Source of the DNA: JAFGQE01 sp046484775
Lineage (GTDB): Bacteria; Bacillota; Clostridia; DUPQ01
Direction of reading: 5' to 3'
DNA length: 37,771 nucleotides
Assembly: GCA_046484775.1 (NCBI GenBank)
Contig: JAWOIG010000149.1
Coordinates: forward strand, 1-37,771
Within the stretch, counting starts at the first letter, position 1. Each line of letters starts with the position of its first letter. The notes under the pieces are model-generated. The model made no database searches. It saw only the letters and a program-made list of their open reading frames with translations, and had not been told where the DNA came from. Positions 14,661 through 24,400 of the stretch are shown in pieces. The translations under genes were made by a program, and so were the position numbers.

Positions 14661-16187
14661 ATGTCATATAAGATAGCAGCCGCAATAGATATAGGCAGCA
14701 ACGCCGTGAGAATGGAAATCGCCGAACAAAACAAACCGGGCGTCAAATGCCTGGAGTTTCTGCAGGCTCCTTTATATCTGGGACATGATACATTTACGAT
14801 GGGGAAAATATCATTCGAGAAAACCGAACGTCTTTGTTCGATTATCAATTCCTTCATAAAAACCGCATCGCAATACGGGGTTGAAAATATTGAGACGGTC
14901 GCAACCACTGCATTCAGGGAAGCCGAGAACAAGGAATATATAATTGACCTGGTGAGGCTGAGGACAGGAATTACCATAAGCGTGTTGGACGACCCCGAGG
15001 AAAAGACCATAATCTACCGCGAGATGCTTCGCCGCGACGAAGGTTCGTGGAAAAACGCCGTCATTTCATATGTTGGGACCGGAAGCCTGGGAATAGCCAT
15101 AATGGAAAAAGGCCTTATCAAATTCACACAGAACATAAGGATCGGATCCCTGAAGCTGAGTGAAATCCTGGAGCCGGTCGAAGGATACACCAAAAAGTTC
15201 CATATAATAATAGAGCAGTATATCAGCACATACATAGATGTGCTGAAAAATCTTCTTTCGCTCGACCGTAAAACCGAATTCATTGCATCCGGAAAGGAAA
15301 TCGACCTTATCGCCGAGCTCATGGAGATTGAAATCACCGATAATTTCTTCAGCATATCACGCAAGGCGTTCACAGCCTTTTATGATTCCATCAAAACCCT
15401 CACCCCGGGACAGATAAACGAAAAATATGGCCTTCCTCCCGAAAGAGCTGAAATCCTGCTTCCTTCCGCCGCTGTTTTCAAGATATTGATGGACTTCTCC
15501 AAGTCGGATACTCTTACCGGATGCAATATTAACATGTGCGATGCACTGGTCTATAAACAGCTGTATCCGAACAAGTTCGACCAGGTCAATGCCAAGTTTG
15601 ACAAGAGCATACTCAACTCGGCTATTTTCGCAGCCATGAGGTTTCGTTACGACAGAAAGCACATAGCCGCTGTTTTTGATTATTCCATAATAATATTTGA
15701 TTCAATCCGGGAAATACACGGTTTAAGCGACCGGGAAAAACTTTTGCTGCAGCTTGCCTGCATACTCCATGACTGCGGGAAGTTCATTAACCTGAAGGAT
15801 CACTTTAACCATTCCCATGACCTTATAAAAAAACTGGAGCTTCCGGGGCTCAATACCCGGGACCGCGACATTGTCGCGAATGTGTCGAAATACCACAGTG
15901 AAATGATTCCGCTTCCGGAACACGCAAACTTTTCAGCGCTTTCGCCCGAAGATCGTGTGCTGGTTGCCAAGCTTTCAGCAATAATCCGGCTGGCAGACGC
16001 CCTCGATAAAAGTCATCTTCAGAAGTTCAGTGAAATGGAGGCTGTTTTTTCCGATAATATGCTGATGGTCAGGGCAACCGCCGGCGGAGAGGCTATTCTT
16101 GAGGAGTGGGCTTTTAAGCAAAAGGCCGATTTCTTTGATGATGTCTTCGGTATCCAGGCCCGACTTCTGGTCGAAAGGAAGCTTTAA
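14661..16187 (+). CDS. Ppx/GppA-like phosphatase fused to an HD domain
   Basis: 508 residues. The N-terminal actin-like fold has A-I-D-I-G-S-N-A-V-R-M (8-18) and T-T-A-F-R-E-A-E-N (82-90), where Glu87 matches the catalytic Glu of exopolyphosphatases. The second phosphate loop, normally D-I-G-G-G-S-x-E, reads Y-V-G-T-G-S-L-G (137-144), so the usual Asp and Glu are Tyr and Gly. The C-terminal HD domain has His370-Asp371 in L-H-D-C-G-K, a later K-Y-H-S-E and R-L-A-D-A-L-D, so its metal site looks intact. Canonical members hydrolyse polyphosphate or pppGpp. Here the altered loop leaves catalysis uncertain and the HD part may be the active phosphohydrolase. The ATG at 14661 has AAAAAGGA upstream. 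Its TAA overlaps the ppk ATG by one base. Confidence 0.85.
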   Translation: MSYKIAAAIDIGSNAVRMEIAEQNKPGVKCLEFLQAPLYLGHDTFTMGKISFEKTERLCSIINSFIKTASQYGVENIETVATTAFREAENKEYIIDLVRLRTGITISVLDDPEEKTIIYREMLRRDEGSWKNAVISYVGTGSLGIAIMEKGLIKFTQNIRIGSLKLSEILEPVEGYTKKFHIIIEQYISTYIDVLKNLLSLDRKTEFIASGKEIDLIAELMEIEITDNFFSISRKAFTAFYDSIKTLTPGQINEKYGLPPERAEILLPSAAVFKILMDFSKSDTLTGCNINMCDALVYKQLYPNKFDQVNAKFDKSILNSAIFAAMRFRYDRKHIAAVFDYSIIIFDSIREIHGLSDREKLLLQLACILHDCGKFINLKDHFNHSHDLIKKLELPGLNTRDRDIVANVSKYHSEMIPLPEHANFSALSPEDRVLVAKLSAIIRLADALDKSHLQKFSEMEAVFSDNMLMVRATAGGEAILEEWAFKQKADFFDDVFGIQARLLVERKL

Positions 16188-18232
16188 TGGAGATTGCAAA
16201 GTCCTTCCCATTCACAAACCGCGAACTCAGCTGGCTTGATTTCAACTCGCGTGTTCTTGGTGAGGCTCTTGATGAAACAGTCCCGTTGCTGGAGAGGATA
16301 AAATTCATATCAATAGTTTCATCCAATCTGGATGAGTTCTTCATGGTAAGGATAGCCGGTCTTAAAGAACAGATTTCGGCAGGCTTCCTACGGACCGACC
16401 CATCCGGACTGACACCTGCAGCGCAGTTGAAGTCTGCGTCCGCAAAAATACACGGAATGGTCTCCCGCCAATACCGCTGCTTTGCAAAGACTCTGATTCC
16501 CCTTATGCATAAGAACGGAATTACCTTTACCGAACCAGAAGGTCTGACGGAAAGGCAATCCGAGTATATGTCCGAGTATTTTGATGACATTGTCTTTCCC
16601 GTCCTTACACCGATGGCAATCGACGCGGGAAGGCCTTTTCCCTTTATTCCGGGCAAGACCCTGAACATAGCTTTCCGTCTGGGGCATGAAGGCAGGGAAC
16701 ATCATGCCATAGTCAGGGTTCCATCCATAATCCCGCGAATAATCAGGATTCCCGCAGGTTTGAATGATGAATGCTATTTATTCCTAGAGAATTTGATAAT
16801 TGAAAAAGCCCAGGTCTTGTTCAAGGGTTATGATATTCTTGGTTTCACATGTTTTCGAGTTACACGAGATGCGGATCTTTCAATCGACGAGGATGACGCA
16901 GTGGATCTTCTCAGCGAAATTGAGCATCAGGTGAGGCAAAGACAGTGGGGATTGCCGGTACGACTGGAAATCGACAGAAAATCCGACGGCCAGACCCGCT
17001 CCTTCCTCTCAAGCGCACTGGATATTTCTTCCATTGACACATATTTTATAGACGGGCCGATTGACTTGTCCTGCCTTTTTGATTTTTCCTCGGTTCCCTT
17101 GAACTTTCCCGACCTAAGGTATCCGGAGCAAATTCCCGTCTTGCCGCAGTTTGCAGCCCGGGAAAGCTTGTTCGAGGCAATCTCAAAAAGCGACCTGCTC
17201 GTCCATCATCCTTATGAATCCTTTGACAAAGTGCTTGATTTTCTGAATGAAGCCGCGGACGATCCGGATGTTCTGGCAATCAAGCAGGCCCTTTACCGGG
17301 TCAGCGGCGACTCCCCCGTTGTACGGGCCCTAATAAGGGCTGCGAACAATGGCAAGCAGGTCACTGTCCTTGTTGAGCTGAAGGCTCGCTTTGACGAGGA
17401 AAACAACATTACATGGGCCAGGAAACTCGAGCTTGAAGGATGTCATGTCGTCTATGGTATCCCGGGCTTGAAAATTCATTCAAAGCTTCTGCTTGTAATC
17501 CGGAGGGAGAGGAGCGGCATCAAAAGATACATGCACCTCGGAACGGGAAATTACAATGACAGGACCGCCCGTTTATACACCGACTTCGGGTTTTTCACCG
17601 CCCGCGAAAGTTTTGCAGTTGATGTCTCATCGGTTTTTAATAATCTTACAGGGTACACTGTTGAACCCGGAATGAAAAAACTTGCCGTCGCACCCGGCGG
17701 CCTCCGGGGGTTTTTCAGCCGGATGATCAGCAACGAAATAAGAAACGCCCGGGAAGGCAGGCCTGCTAAAATAATCGCAAAGATGAACAGCCTGTCAGAC
17801 CCTGATATAATCAATCTTTTATATGAGGCTTCCTCGGCAGGCGTTGAAATAAATCTGATTGTAAGGGGAATTTGCTGCCTTAAGCCCGGAATCAAGAAAG
17901 TCAGCTCCAATATAAAGGTTAAAAGCATCATCGGCCGATACCTTGAACACAGCAGGATCTACTATTTTCATAATGGGGAAGACCCCTTGATTTATATCGG
18001 CAGCGCCGACATGATGACCAGAAACCTTGACCGGAGGGTTGAATCGCTTTTCCCCATCGAGGATGGTGAAATCAAGAAGAGAATCCTGGATGTCATTGAT
18101 ATTCTTTGGAATGAAACCGACAAGACCAGATGGCTCAAATCAGACGGGAGATATACCCTTCCCGAAAAAACCGGCAGGGAAGCTCATGTTCTTCTGTATG
18201 AATATGCAAAACACATTAATTCGGCCGATTGA
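16187..18232 (+). CDS. ppk1: Polyphosphate kinase 1
   Basis: 681 residues, normal for PPK1. It reversibly transfers the gamma-phosphate of ATP to inorganic polyphosphate. The N domain begins N-R-E-L-S-W-L-D-F-N (12-21). The head domain and then two phospholipase-D-like domains follow. H-H-P-Y-E-S-F lies at about 344-350 and A-L-Y-R-V-S-G-D-S-P at about 368-377. The autophosphorylated His is His431 in L-K-I-H-S-K (E. coli His435), and His588 in Y-L-E-H-S-R matches E. coli His592. The ATG overlaps the ppx stop (TAATG), so synthesis is probably coupled. Nothing vital appears to be missing. Confidence 0.96.
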   Translation: MEIAKSFPFTNRELSWLDFNSRVLGEALDETVPLLERIKFISIVSSNLDEFFMVRIAGLKEQISAGFLRTDPSGLTPAAQLKSASAKIHGMVSRQYRCFAKTLIPLMHKNGITFTEPEGLTERQSEYMSEYFDDIVFPVLTPMAIDAGRPFPFIPGKTLNIAFRLGHEGREHHAIVRVPSIIPRIIRIPAGLNDECYLFLENLIIEKAQVLFKGYDILGFTCFRVTRDADLSIDEDDAVDLLSEIEHQVRQRQWGLPVRLEIDRKSDGQTRSFLSSALDISSIDTYFIDGPIDLSCLFDFSSVPLNFPDLRYPEQIPVLPQFAARESLFEAISKSDLLVHHPYESFDKVLDFLNEAADDPDVLAIKQALYRVSGDSPVVRALIRAANNGKQVTVLVELKARFDEENNITWARKLELEGCHVVYGIPGLKIHSKLLLVIRRERSGIKRYMHLGTGNYNDRTARLYTDFGFFTARESFAVDVSSVFNNLTGYTVEPGMKKLAVAPGGLRGFFSRMISNEIRNAREGRPAKIIAKMNSLSDPDIINLLYEASSAGVEINLIVRGICCLKPGIKKVSSNIKVKSIIGRYLEHSRIYYFHNGEDPLIYIGSADMMTRNLDRRVESLFPIEDGEIKKRILDVIDILWNETDKTRWLKSDGRYTLPEKTGREAHVLLYEYAKHINSAD

Positions 18233-18322
18233 TCAGATGTTTACTGCCTCATGCCTCTCCCCGGGCCATGCAAACATTTCTCGATTGAATCACGCAAGCG
18301 GCTTGTTTATTTGTTATCTTGC

Positions 18323-18778
18323 CTACCGGCATAAAAGCCCGTACTCCCTCAGAATTATTCTGTCCGGCGGATTGATTTCCGCCGGCAGGCTGTCCATGTT
18401 GAAAAAAGCCGCATTGCTGCTTTCGATTCCATCGGCATTGATGATTCCTTCATATCCATCTGAGATGAAAATGCATACTGCATTGTAAACCTCATCCCCG
18501 TTGGGATAAACATGACGCATTTCTTTTCCCGAGAACAGCTTCATCATCCGCAGCTTTCTTACGGTAAGCCCTGTTTCTTCCCGGACCTCCCTTTTTGCGG
18601 CTTCCTCGAACGTCTCTCCCAGCTCCATGCTCCCTCCCGGAATCCCCCATGTATCATTGTCCGTGCGTTTTATAAGAAGAATCCTGTTCCCGCCATCCCT
18701 GACGATTACCCCGCTTCCCACAAGGAACATGGGTTTATGACCGATCATGCGGCGCATGCTCTTAATATAGTCGTTCAT
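18323..18778 (-). CDS. NUDIX hydrolase
   Basis: 151 residues. The NUDIX box is complete: Gly49, Glu55, then Arg63-Glu64, Glu67-Glu68 and Gly70 fit G-x5-E-x7-R-E-U-x-E-E-x-G-U. Upstream is W-G-I-P-G-G, the usual lead-in. The family hydrolyses nucleoside diphosphates linked to another moiety, with Mg bound by the box glutamates; the substrate cannot be told from sequence. The ATG at 18778 is chosen because the region upstream is the end of the UroD-like gene, which it overlaps by 17 nt. GTGAAAGA is a weak ribosome-binding site, so translation may depend on coupling. It is convergent with ppk1, with 90 bp between and no clear terminator. Confidence 0.9.
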   Translation of the reverse strand: MNDYIKSMRRMIGHKPMFLVGSGVIVRDGGNRILLIKRTDNDTWGIPGGSMELGETFEEAAKREVREETGLTVRKLRMMKLFSGKEMRHVYPNGDEVYNAVCIFISDGYEGIINADGIESSNAAFFNMDSLPAEINPPDRIILREYGLLCR

Positions 18779-19838
18779 AATGTCTTTCACTCGAAGCCCG
18801 CAGCTGTTCAAGAAGAACACTGCCTTCTTCAACCGACGGAGCGTCCACACCGATTATTATATTCCGTTTTTCCGGCCATTTTCCGTCAAGGAGATCCATC
18901 ATGGTCCGGCTATTGCTGTTGGTCCAGCAATATACCGGTACGTTTTCAGGCGCCAGGGAGCATACGGACTCAAGCGAATGAAGCGAATCATCATAATCAA
19001 ACCCGGTAACCGGGGGCATGTTTATAAAACTGTTGATTACTTCGGGATAAGTCCCGCAATAGTGTATCCGTCCTCCACCGATCGATTCAAGAAATCTTAT
19101 GTCCCTTTTCAATATGAATTCCCTGTACATCACGGGGCTTATCAGATGAACCGTACAGTTGCTTATTCTTCCGGCTCCCTGCCATAGGCTTCCCCAGTCG
19201 AAGAACCAGCCGTCCCTGTTTGTCGTCAACGGTGCCAGGCCTTTTATAAGATCAATCAGATAATCAGTTATGAAATCAAGAAAATATCCGAGCTCATCCG
19301 GGTTGTCGTAAAAATCGAAGATTATATCGTTTCCCCTTATCAAGTGTGCATTATTGAAGGGACCCTGGGTATCAGGCAGTTGGATTTCCACGCCTTCGGG
19401 GAGATTTTCCCGGTAAAACTGTGTGAACTCATGCAGCCTGCCATACCAACCGGCGAATTTCCCCGGCCTGCCCAGTTTGTCCACGTCCCGTATGTCATGA
19501 AGCACGTGTGTGCTTGCGCAAGGCAGGTTGTTTGGCGGGATATATATTTCACATCCGAATGCCGCGGCTATCTGAGCGGTCCCGAAATTCACCCTTGCGG
19601 CGGGAACCCTATCATCCCCGACCTTCACATGCGCACTGATCGTCCTTAACTCATCCTCGAACATTTTCTTCGGATCCGCCAGTCTTTCTTCCCATCTGTA
19701 TGTTTCCAAAGGTGTGTTTATAACAAACATGGGCATGCTGTCCGCAGGTTTCAGGCGCATTGTTTTATATTTTTCGTATGTTGCTGCAAATCTTTCAAGC
19801 TGCTTGTCGCTGAAATGCAATATATTTGAATAATCCAT
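18762..19838 (-). CDS. Uroporphyrinogen decarboxylase-family protein (MtaA/CmuA-like methyltransferase type)
   Basis: 358 residues with a UroD-type TIM barrel. H-Y-C-G-T near residue 258-263 and a later C in V-Y-C-W-T-N near 303 resemble the His-x-Cys-(n)-Cys zinc site of MtaA-like corrinoid-dependent methyltransferases, not the arginine-rich porphyrin site of HemE. MtaA-type enzymes pass methyl groups from corrinoid proteins to thiols. No corrinoid-binding partner is encoded here, so the role is open. TAAGGATGG lies 9 nt before the ATG, and a promoter precedes it. The NUDIX gene starts inside its end. It lies just downstream of gltD on the same strand but has its own promoter. Confidence 0.75.
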   Translation of the reverse strand: MDYSNILHFSDKQLERFAATYEKYKTMRLKPADSMPMFVINTPLETYRWEERLADPKKMFEDELRTISAHVKVGDDRVPAARVNFGTAQIAAAFGCEIYIPPNNLPCASTHVLHDIRDVDKLGRPGKFAGWYGRLHEFTQFYRENLPEGVEIQLPDTQGPFNNAHLIRGNDIIFDFYDNPDELGYFLDFITDYLIDLIKGLAPLTTNRDGWFFDWGSLWQGAGRISNCTVHLISPVMYREFILKRDIRFLESIGGGRIHYCGTYPEVINSFINMPPVTGFDYDDSLHSLESVCSLAPENVPVYCWTNSNSRTMMDLLDGKWPEKRNIIIGVDAPSVEEGSVLLEQLRASSERHYERLY

Positions 19839-19861
19839 ATAAAAACCATCCTTACCTGATG

Positions 19862-19890
19862 ATTATATTTCCTGAAGGGCAAACAATCAA
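19862..19890 (-). promoter_or_regulatory. Promoter of the UroD-like / NUDIX unit
   Basis: Minus strand: -35 TTGATT (19890..19885), 17-nt spacer, perfect -10 TATAAT (19867..19862). The start would be near 19855, giving a leader of about 17 nt that includes TAAGGATGG. Confidence 0.65.
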
Positions 19891-19950
19891 TTCATAAAAC
19901 ATCTGTGTGTTTCATGTTTTTATCCGGGTTCTGATTTTCATGAGACTGCC

Positions 19951-21435
19951 TTATGGAAGTATGGTGGATCCCATGAGAAACCTATCGACCTCCCTTGCTG
20001 CTCCGCGGCCTTCCATGATCGCCCATACCACCAGGCTCTGGCCTCTTCTCATGTCTCCCGCCGCAAATACCTTTCCGACATTAGTCCCGTACGCGCCCGG
20101 CTTCGTCATTGTGTTTCCACTCCCGTCCGTTTTTATTCCAAAAGCGTTCATAAGGTCTTTTTCCGGTCCTGTGAATCCCATCGCAAGCAAAACCATATCA
20201 GCCTCATGAGTCATCTCCGTCCCTTCGATTTCCCCGGGGAAAAAACGGCCTTCATGATCCCTTTTCCATTCGATGCCGACAGTTTTCAATCCCGTGACAT
20301 TATTTCCGTCATCCCCTGTGAAATCTTTTGTGGAAATACAATATACCCTTGGGTCCGTCCCGAACAATGCAATGCATTCTTTCTGTCCATAATCGACTTT
20401 CTTTATCTTTGGATATTCCGGCCATGGATTATCAGAGGTCCTCCCGGCAGCAGCCTCGGGCATTATCTCGAACTGCCGGACGCTTTTGCAACCCTGCCGT
20501 ATGGTCGTTGCAACACAGTCGTTTCCGGTATCCCCGCCCCCTATTACTATTACATTTTTATCTTTTGCCGATATGAACTTTCCGTCTTCGTGTTTTGAAT
20601 CCAAATAACTCTTTGTATTCGACGACAAGTATTCCACTGCAAAATGTATCCCGTTCAAATTCCTTCCCTCTATATTCAAATCCCGCGGCACGGTTGATCC
20701 ACAGCATAAAACAATGGCGTCATACTTTTCCATCAATTCCCCTGCCTGCAAATCCCGTCCCACTTCAGTTCCCGTTACAAACTCTATGCCTTCAGCTTTC
20801 ATAAGGTCAATCCTGCGCTTAACTATCCCTTTCTCCAGCTTCATTGAAGGAATGCCATACATCATAAGGCCGCCCGCCCTGTCGTCCCTTTCATATACTG
20901 TGACCCTGTGCCCCACTTTGTTAAGTTGATCAGCGCATGCAAGGCCGGCCGGACCGCTTCCCACAACAGCGACGCCCTTTACCGTTCTCTTGACCGGTAT
21001 GAACGGTTTGACCCAGCCCTGTTCAAAGGCTCTTTCTATTATTGCCATCTCATTGTTCTTTATTGTTATCTGTGGATTGATTATCCCCAGGGTGCAGGAG
21101 CCTTCGCACGGCGCGGGACACACACGCCCCGTAAATTCCGGAAAATTGTTTGTTTTTGCAAGCCTTTCATAAGCAGCCTCCCACAGTCCGTTGAAAATCA
21201 GATTGTTCCATTCAGGTATCAGGTTGTTAAGAGGACAACCGCTCGGCATGCCGTTTAAAATTATTCCGCTGTGGCAAAACGGCGTTCCGCAGTCCATGCA
21301 TCGCGCGGCCTGCTCAATTCTCTCTTCATCCAAAATCGAAAGCATGAATTCATTCCAGTCCCTGATTCGTTCAAGCTCCGGTCTGCAAGGCAGTTCTTTT
21401 CTTGTGTGCTCCATGAATCCCGTGGGTTTTCCCAT
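19951..21435 (-). CDS. gltD: Glutamate synthase, small (beta) subunit
   Basis: 494 residues, usual length. It passes electrons from NADPH through FAD and two 4Fe-4S clusters to GltB, which makes glutamate from glutamine and 2-oxoglutarate. The N-terminal cluster cysteines are at 46, 49, 54, 67 and at 106, 110, 114 (C-P-A-P-C-E-G-S-C). The FAD loop V-V-G-S-G-P-A-G (158-164) and the NADPH loop V-I-G-G-G-D-T-G-N-D (about 295) are intact. GGAGGG lies about 8 nt before the ATG. It follows gltB by 12 nt. A weak AT-rich inverted repeat lies beyond the stop; no strong terminator is seen. Confidence 0.96.
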   Translation of the reverse strand: MGKPTGFMEHTRKELPCRPELERIRDWNEFMLSILDEERIEQAARCMDCGTPFCHSGIILNGMPSGCPLNNLIPEWNNLIFNGLWEAAYERLAKTNNFPEFTGRVCPAPCEGSCTLGIINPQITIKNNEMAIIERAFEQGWVKPFIPVKRTVKGVAVVGSGPAGLACADQLNKVGHRVTVYERDDRAGGLMMYGIPSMKLEKGIVKRRIDLMKAEGIEFVTGTEVGRDLQAGELMEKYDAIVLCCGSTVPRDLNIEGRNLNGIHFAVEYLSSNTKSYLDSKHEDGKFISAKDKNVIVIGGGDTGNDCVATTIRQGCKSVRQFEIMPEAAAGRTSDNPWPEYPKIKKVDYGQKECIALFGTDPRVYCISTKDFTGDDGNNVTGLKTVGIEWKRDHEGRFFPGEIEGTEMTHEADMVLLAMGFTGPEKDLMNAFGIKTDGSGNTMTKPGAYGTNVGKVFAAGDMRRGQSLVVWAIMEGRGAAREVDRFLMGSTILP

Positions 21436-21447
21436 TTTAAGGCCCTC

Positions 21448-24400
21448 CTATACGGCATACCTGCGAAAAGCCGCAAACCGGGCGGTTTCTTCATCCGCCC
21501 CACCATCCATCGCTTCTTCTATCGCGGTTATTATGTTTTTATAATCAACGGGTATTACCTTGACGAATCTGTCGATCGTTTCTTCCCATTTGTCAAGCAA
21601 TCTTTCGGCAAGCGAGCTGCCCGTGTATGTAAAATGTCTCTTTATCATGCTTCTTACAAAATCGGCCTCTTCGTTCCTTGTAAGTCTTTCCAAAAGAACC
21701 ATGTCCCTGTTCACGAATTTATCAAAACTTCCGTCATCGTCATATACATAGGCTGTTCCGCCCGACATTCCGGCGGCGAAATTCCTCCCCACTTTTCCAA
21801 GGACAATAACCCTTCCGCCCGTCATGTATTCGCACCCGTGGTCGCCAACGCCTTCTACAACAGCGTTGACACCGCTGTTTCTTACGCAGAATCTTTCTCC
21901 TGCCACTCCATTGATATATGCTTCGCCGCCTGTTGCGCCATAAAAGGCGACATTCCCGATTATAATGTTTTCCTCCGGCTTGAAATCAGACTCCTCCGGG
22001 CATTTGACTATGATCTTTCCGCCCGACAAACCCTTTCCGATATAGTCGTTGCTGTCTCCCTCAAGATGAAGGGATATGCCCTTGGGCATGAATGCGCCGT
22101 AACTTTGTCCCGCAGACCCCTTCATATACAGACAAATCGTATCTTCCCTGAGCCCTTGGTCTGCATATATCCTGCTTATCTTGCTGCCGACATAGGTTCC
22201 GATATCCCTGTCCGTATTTCCTACGGGCAGGACCGCCGTTGTTTTTTTACCGCTGGCTATCGAATCATGAAGAAGGTGGTCAAGCACACGATAATCATAT
22301 GATTTTTCTATGCCGTGGTTCTGCTTCCTGCTGTTGTATCTTGTGCTGCCTTCCGGGAGTGCGGGCATGTAAAACAGCGACTTTAAGTCAAGGCCCCTGG
22401 TTTTATAATTATCTTCTTGCCGGCCGGCTTTCAAAAGATCCGCCCTTCCGACAAGCTCATCCAGCTTCCTGAATCCCATCCGTGCCATGTGCTCCCTCAT
22501 CTCCCCGGCGATGAATCTCATGAAATTCACTACATATTCAGGTTTCCCCTTGAAATTCTTCCTCAGTTCCGGGTTCTGGGTTGCAACTCCCACCGGGCAG
22601 GTGTCAAGATTGCAGACCCTCATCATGACGCATCCTATTGCCACAAGCGGAGCGGTGGAAAATCCGAATTCCTCGGCGCCAAGAAGAGCCGCGATTATTA
22701 CATCCCTTCCCGTCATAAGCTTGCCGTCGGTTTCCAGCTTGACCCGGTCCCTGAGGTTATTGAGAATCAGGGTCTGGTTCACCTCCGCAAGCCCAAGTTC
22801 CCATGGAAGGCCGGCATGCTTCATGCTTGTCCTTGGCGCCGCGCCCGTGCCTCCGTCATATCCGCTTATCAGAATAACATCAGCCTTGCCTTTGGCAACG
22901 CCGGCAGCTATGGTTCCTACCCCGACCTCTGATACAAGCTTTACATTTATAAGAGCTTCCGAGTTGGCCATCTTTAAATCGTGTATCAACTGAGCCAAAT
23001 CCTCAATCGAATAAATGTCATGGTGAGGCGGGGGAGAAATGAGTCCTACACCAGGGGTTGACAATCTGGACTTTGCTATCCATGGGTATACCTTTCTTCC
23101 CGGCAACTGGCCGCCCTCGCCCGGTTTTGCGCCCTGGGCCATTTTTATCTGAATTTCCTTTGAGTTGACGAGATAATGGCTGGTAACCCCGAATCTTCCC
23201 GAAGCAACCTGCTTTATGGCACTGCAGCGCGAATCTCCGTTTGAATCACGTATGAACCGGTCGGGTATCTCACCGCCTTCGCCGGTATTGCTTTTGGCAC
23301 CAAGCCGGTTCATCGCAATCGCCAGCGTTTCATGGGCTTCCTGGCTTATGGATCCATATGACATGGCGCCTGTCTTGAACCTCCTGACGATTTCATCGAT
23401 GCTCTCGACCTCGCCGATGGGAACGGGTTCGTAAGGCGAGTCTATTTCAAGCAGGCTTCTTATCGTTGCCTTCTCCCCATTTTCAAACATTCCCGAATAT
23501 TCCTTGAAAAGCGAGTATTTGCCCGTTCTGCATGCCTGCTGAAGCTTTTGTATCGTTCCCGGATTGTACAGATGGTACTCGCCGTTGCTTCTGTATTTAT
23601 AGTCGCCTCCCGGCTCGGGAATATAGTTCCTTCTCATTATGTCGAATGCAAAACGATGTCTTTCAACGGCTTCACGGCCGATATCCTTGATGTCAAGGCC
23701 CCCTATCCTGGATGGTGTTCCGGTAAAATATTCTTTGATAACACCAGCGCCTATTCCCAGCGCCTCGAATATCTGAGCTCCCTGATAACTCAGCAATGTC
23801 GATATTCCCATCTTTGACATCACCTTGACTATTCCTTTTGTAACGGCCTTTACATAATTGTATTCCGCGGCTTCGTAATCCGTTTCCCTTATGGTTCCTT
23901 CCGTTATCATGTCCCTGATGCTTTCAAAAACGAGATATGGGTTTACCGCGCTTGCGCCATAACCGATCAGCGCCGCGAAATGATGGACTTCCCTTGGTTC
24001 ACCGGATTCCACTATTATGCTGACCCTGGTCCTCTTCCCGTTTTTTATAAGATAATGGTGAAGGCCTGAGGAAGCAAGCAGCGCGGGAATAGGCGCATTT
24101 GATGAATTTATCCCCCTGTCTGAAAGAATCAGAATATTGGCGCTGTCTTCTATGGCCTTGTCGGCGGTTTCAAAAACCCGTATCATCGCCTCTGCCAGAG
24201 CTTCCCCTCCGTCGTCGGGAGAGAACAATATTGGTATCGTGAATGATTTGAAGCCTTCTTCATCAATGTTTTTCAATATTGCCATCTGGCCGTTGGTCAG
24301 CAGCGGCGACTCGATCTTTATCTGGCGGGCGCTGAGCTCCTCGGCGTTCAGAAGATTTTTCTGTGAACCGATGTACATCTCCGTTCCCGTGACTATCTCC

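Noticed and set aside
18233..18322. Terminator between ppk1 and the NUDIX gene
   Set aside because: Only a short CAAGC-G-GCTTG repeat with an impossible one-base loop is present, so I do not call it.
21271..22302. A 343-codon open frame on the plus strand opposite the gltB/gltD junction
   Set aside because: It is antisense to two very well conserved genes, has no ribosome-binding site or family resemblance, and is typical of shadow frames at this base composition.
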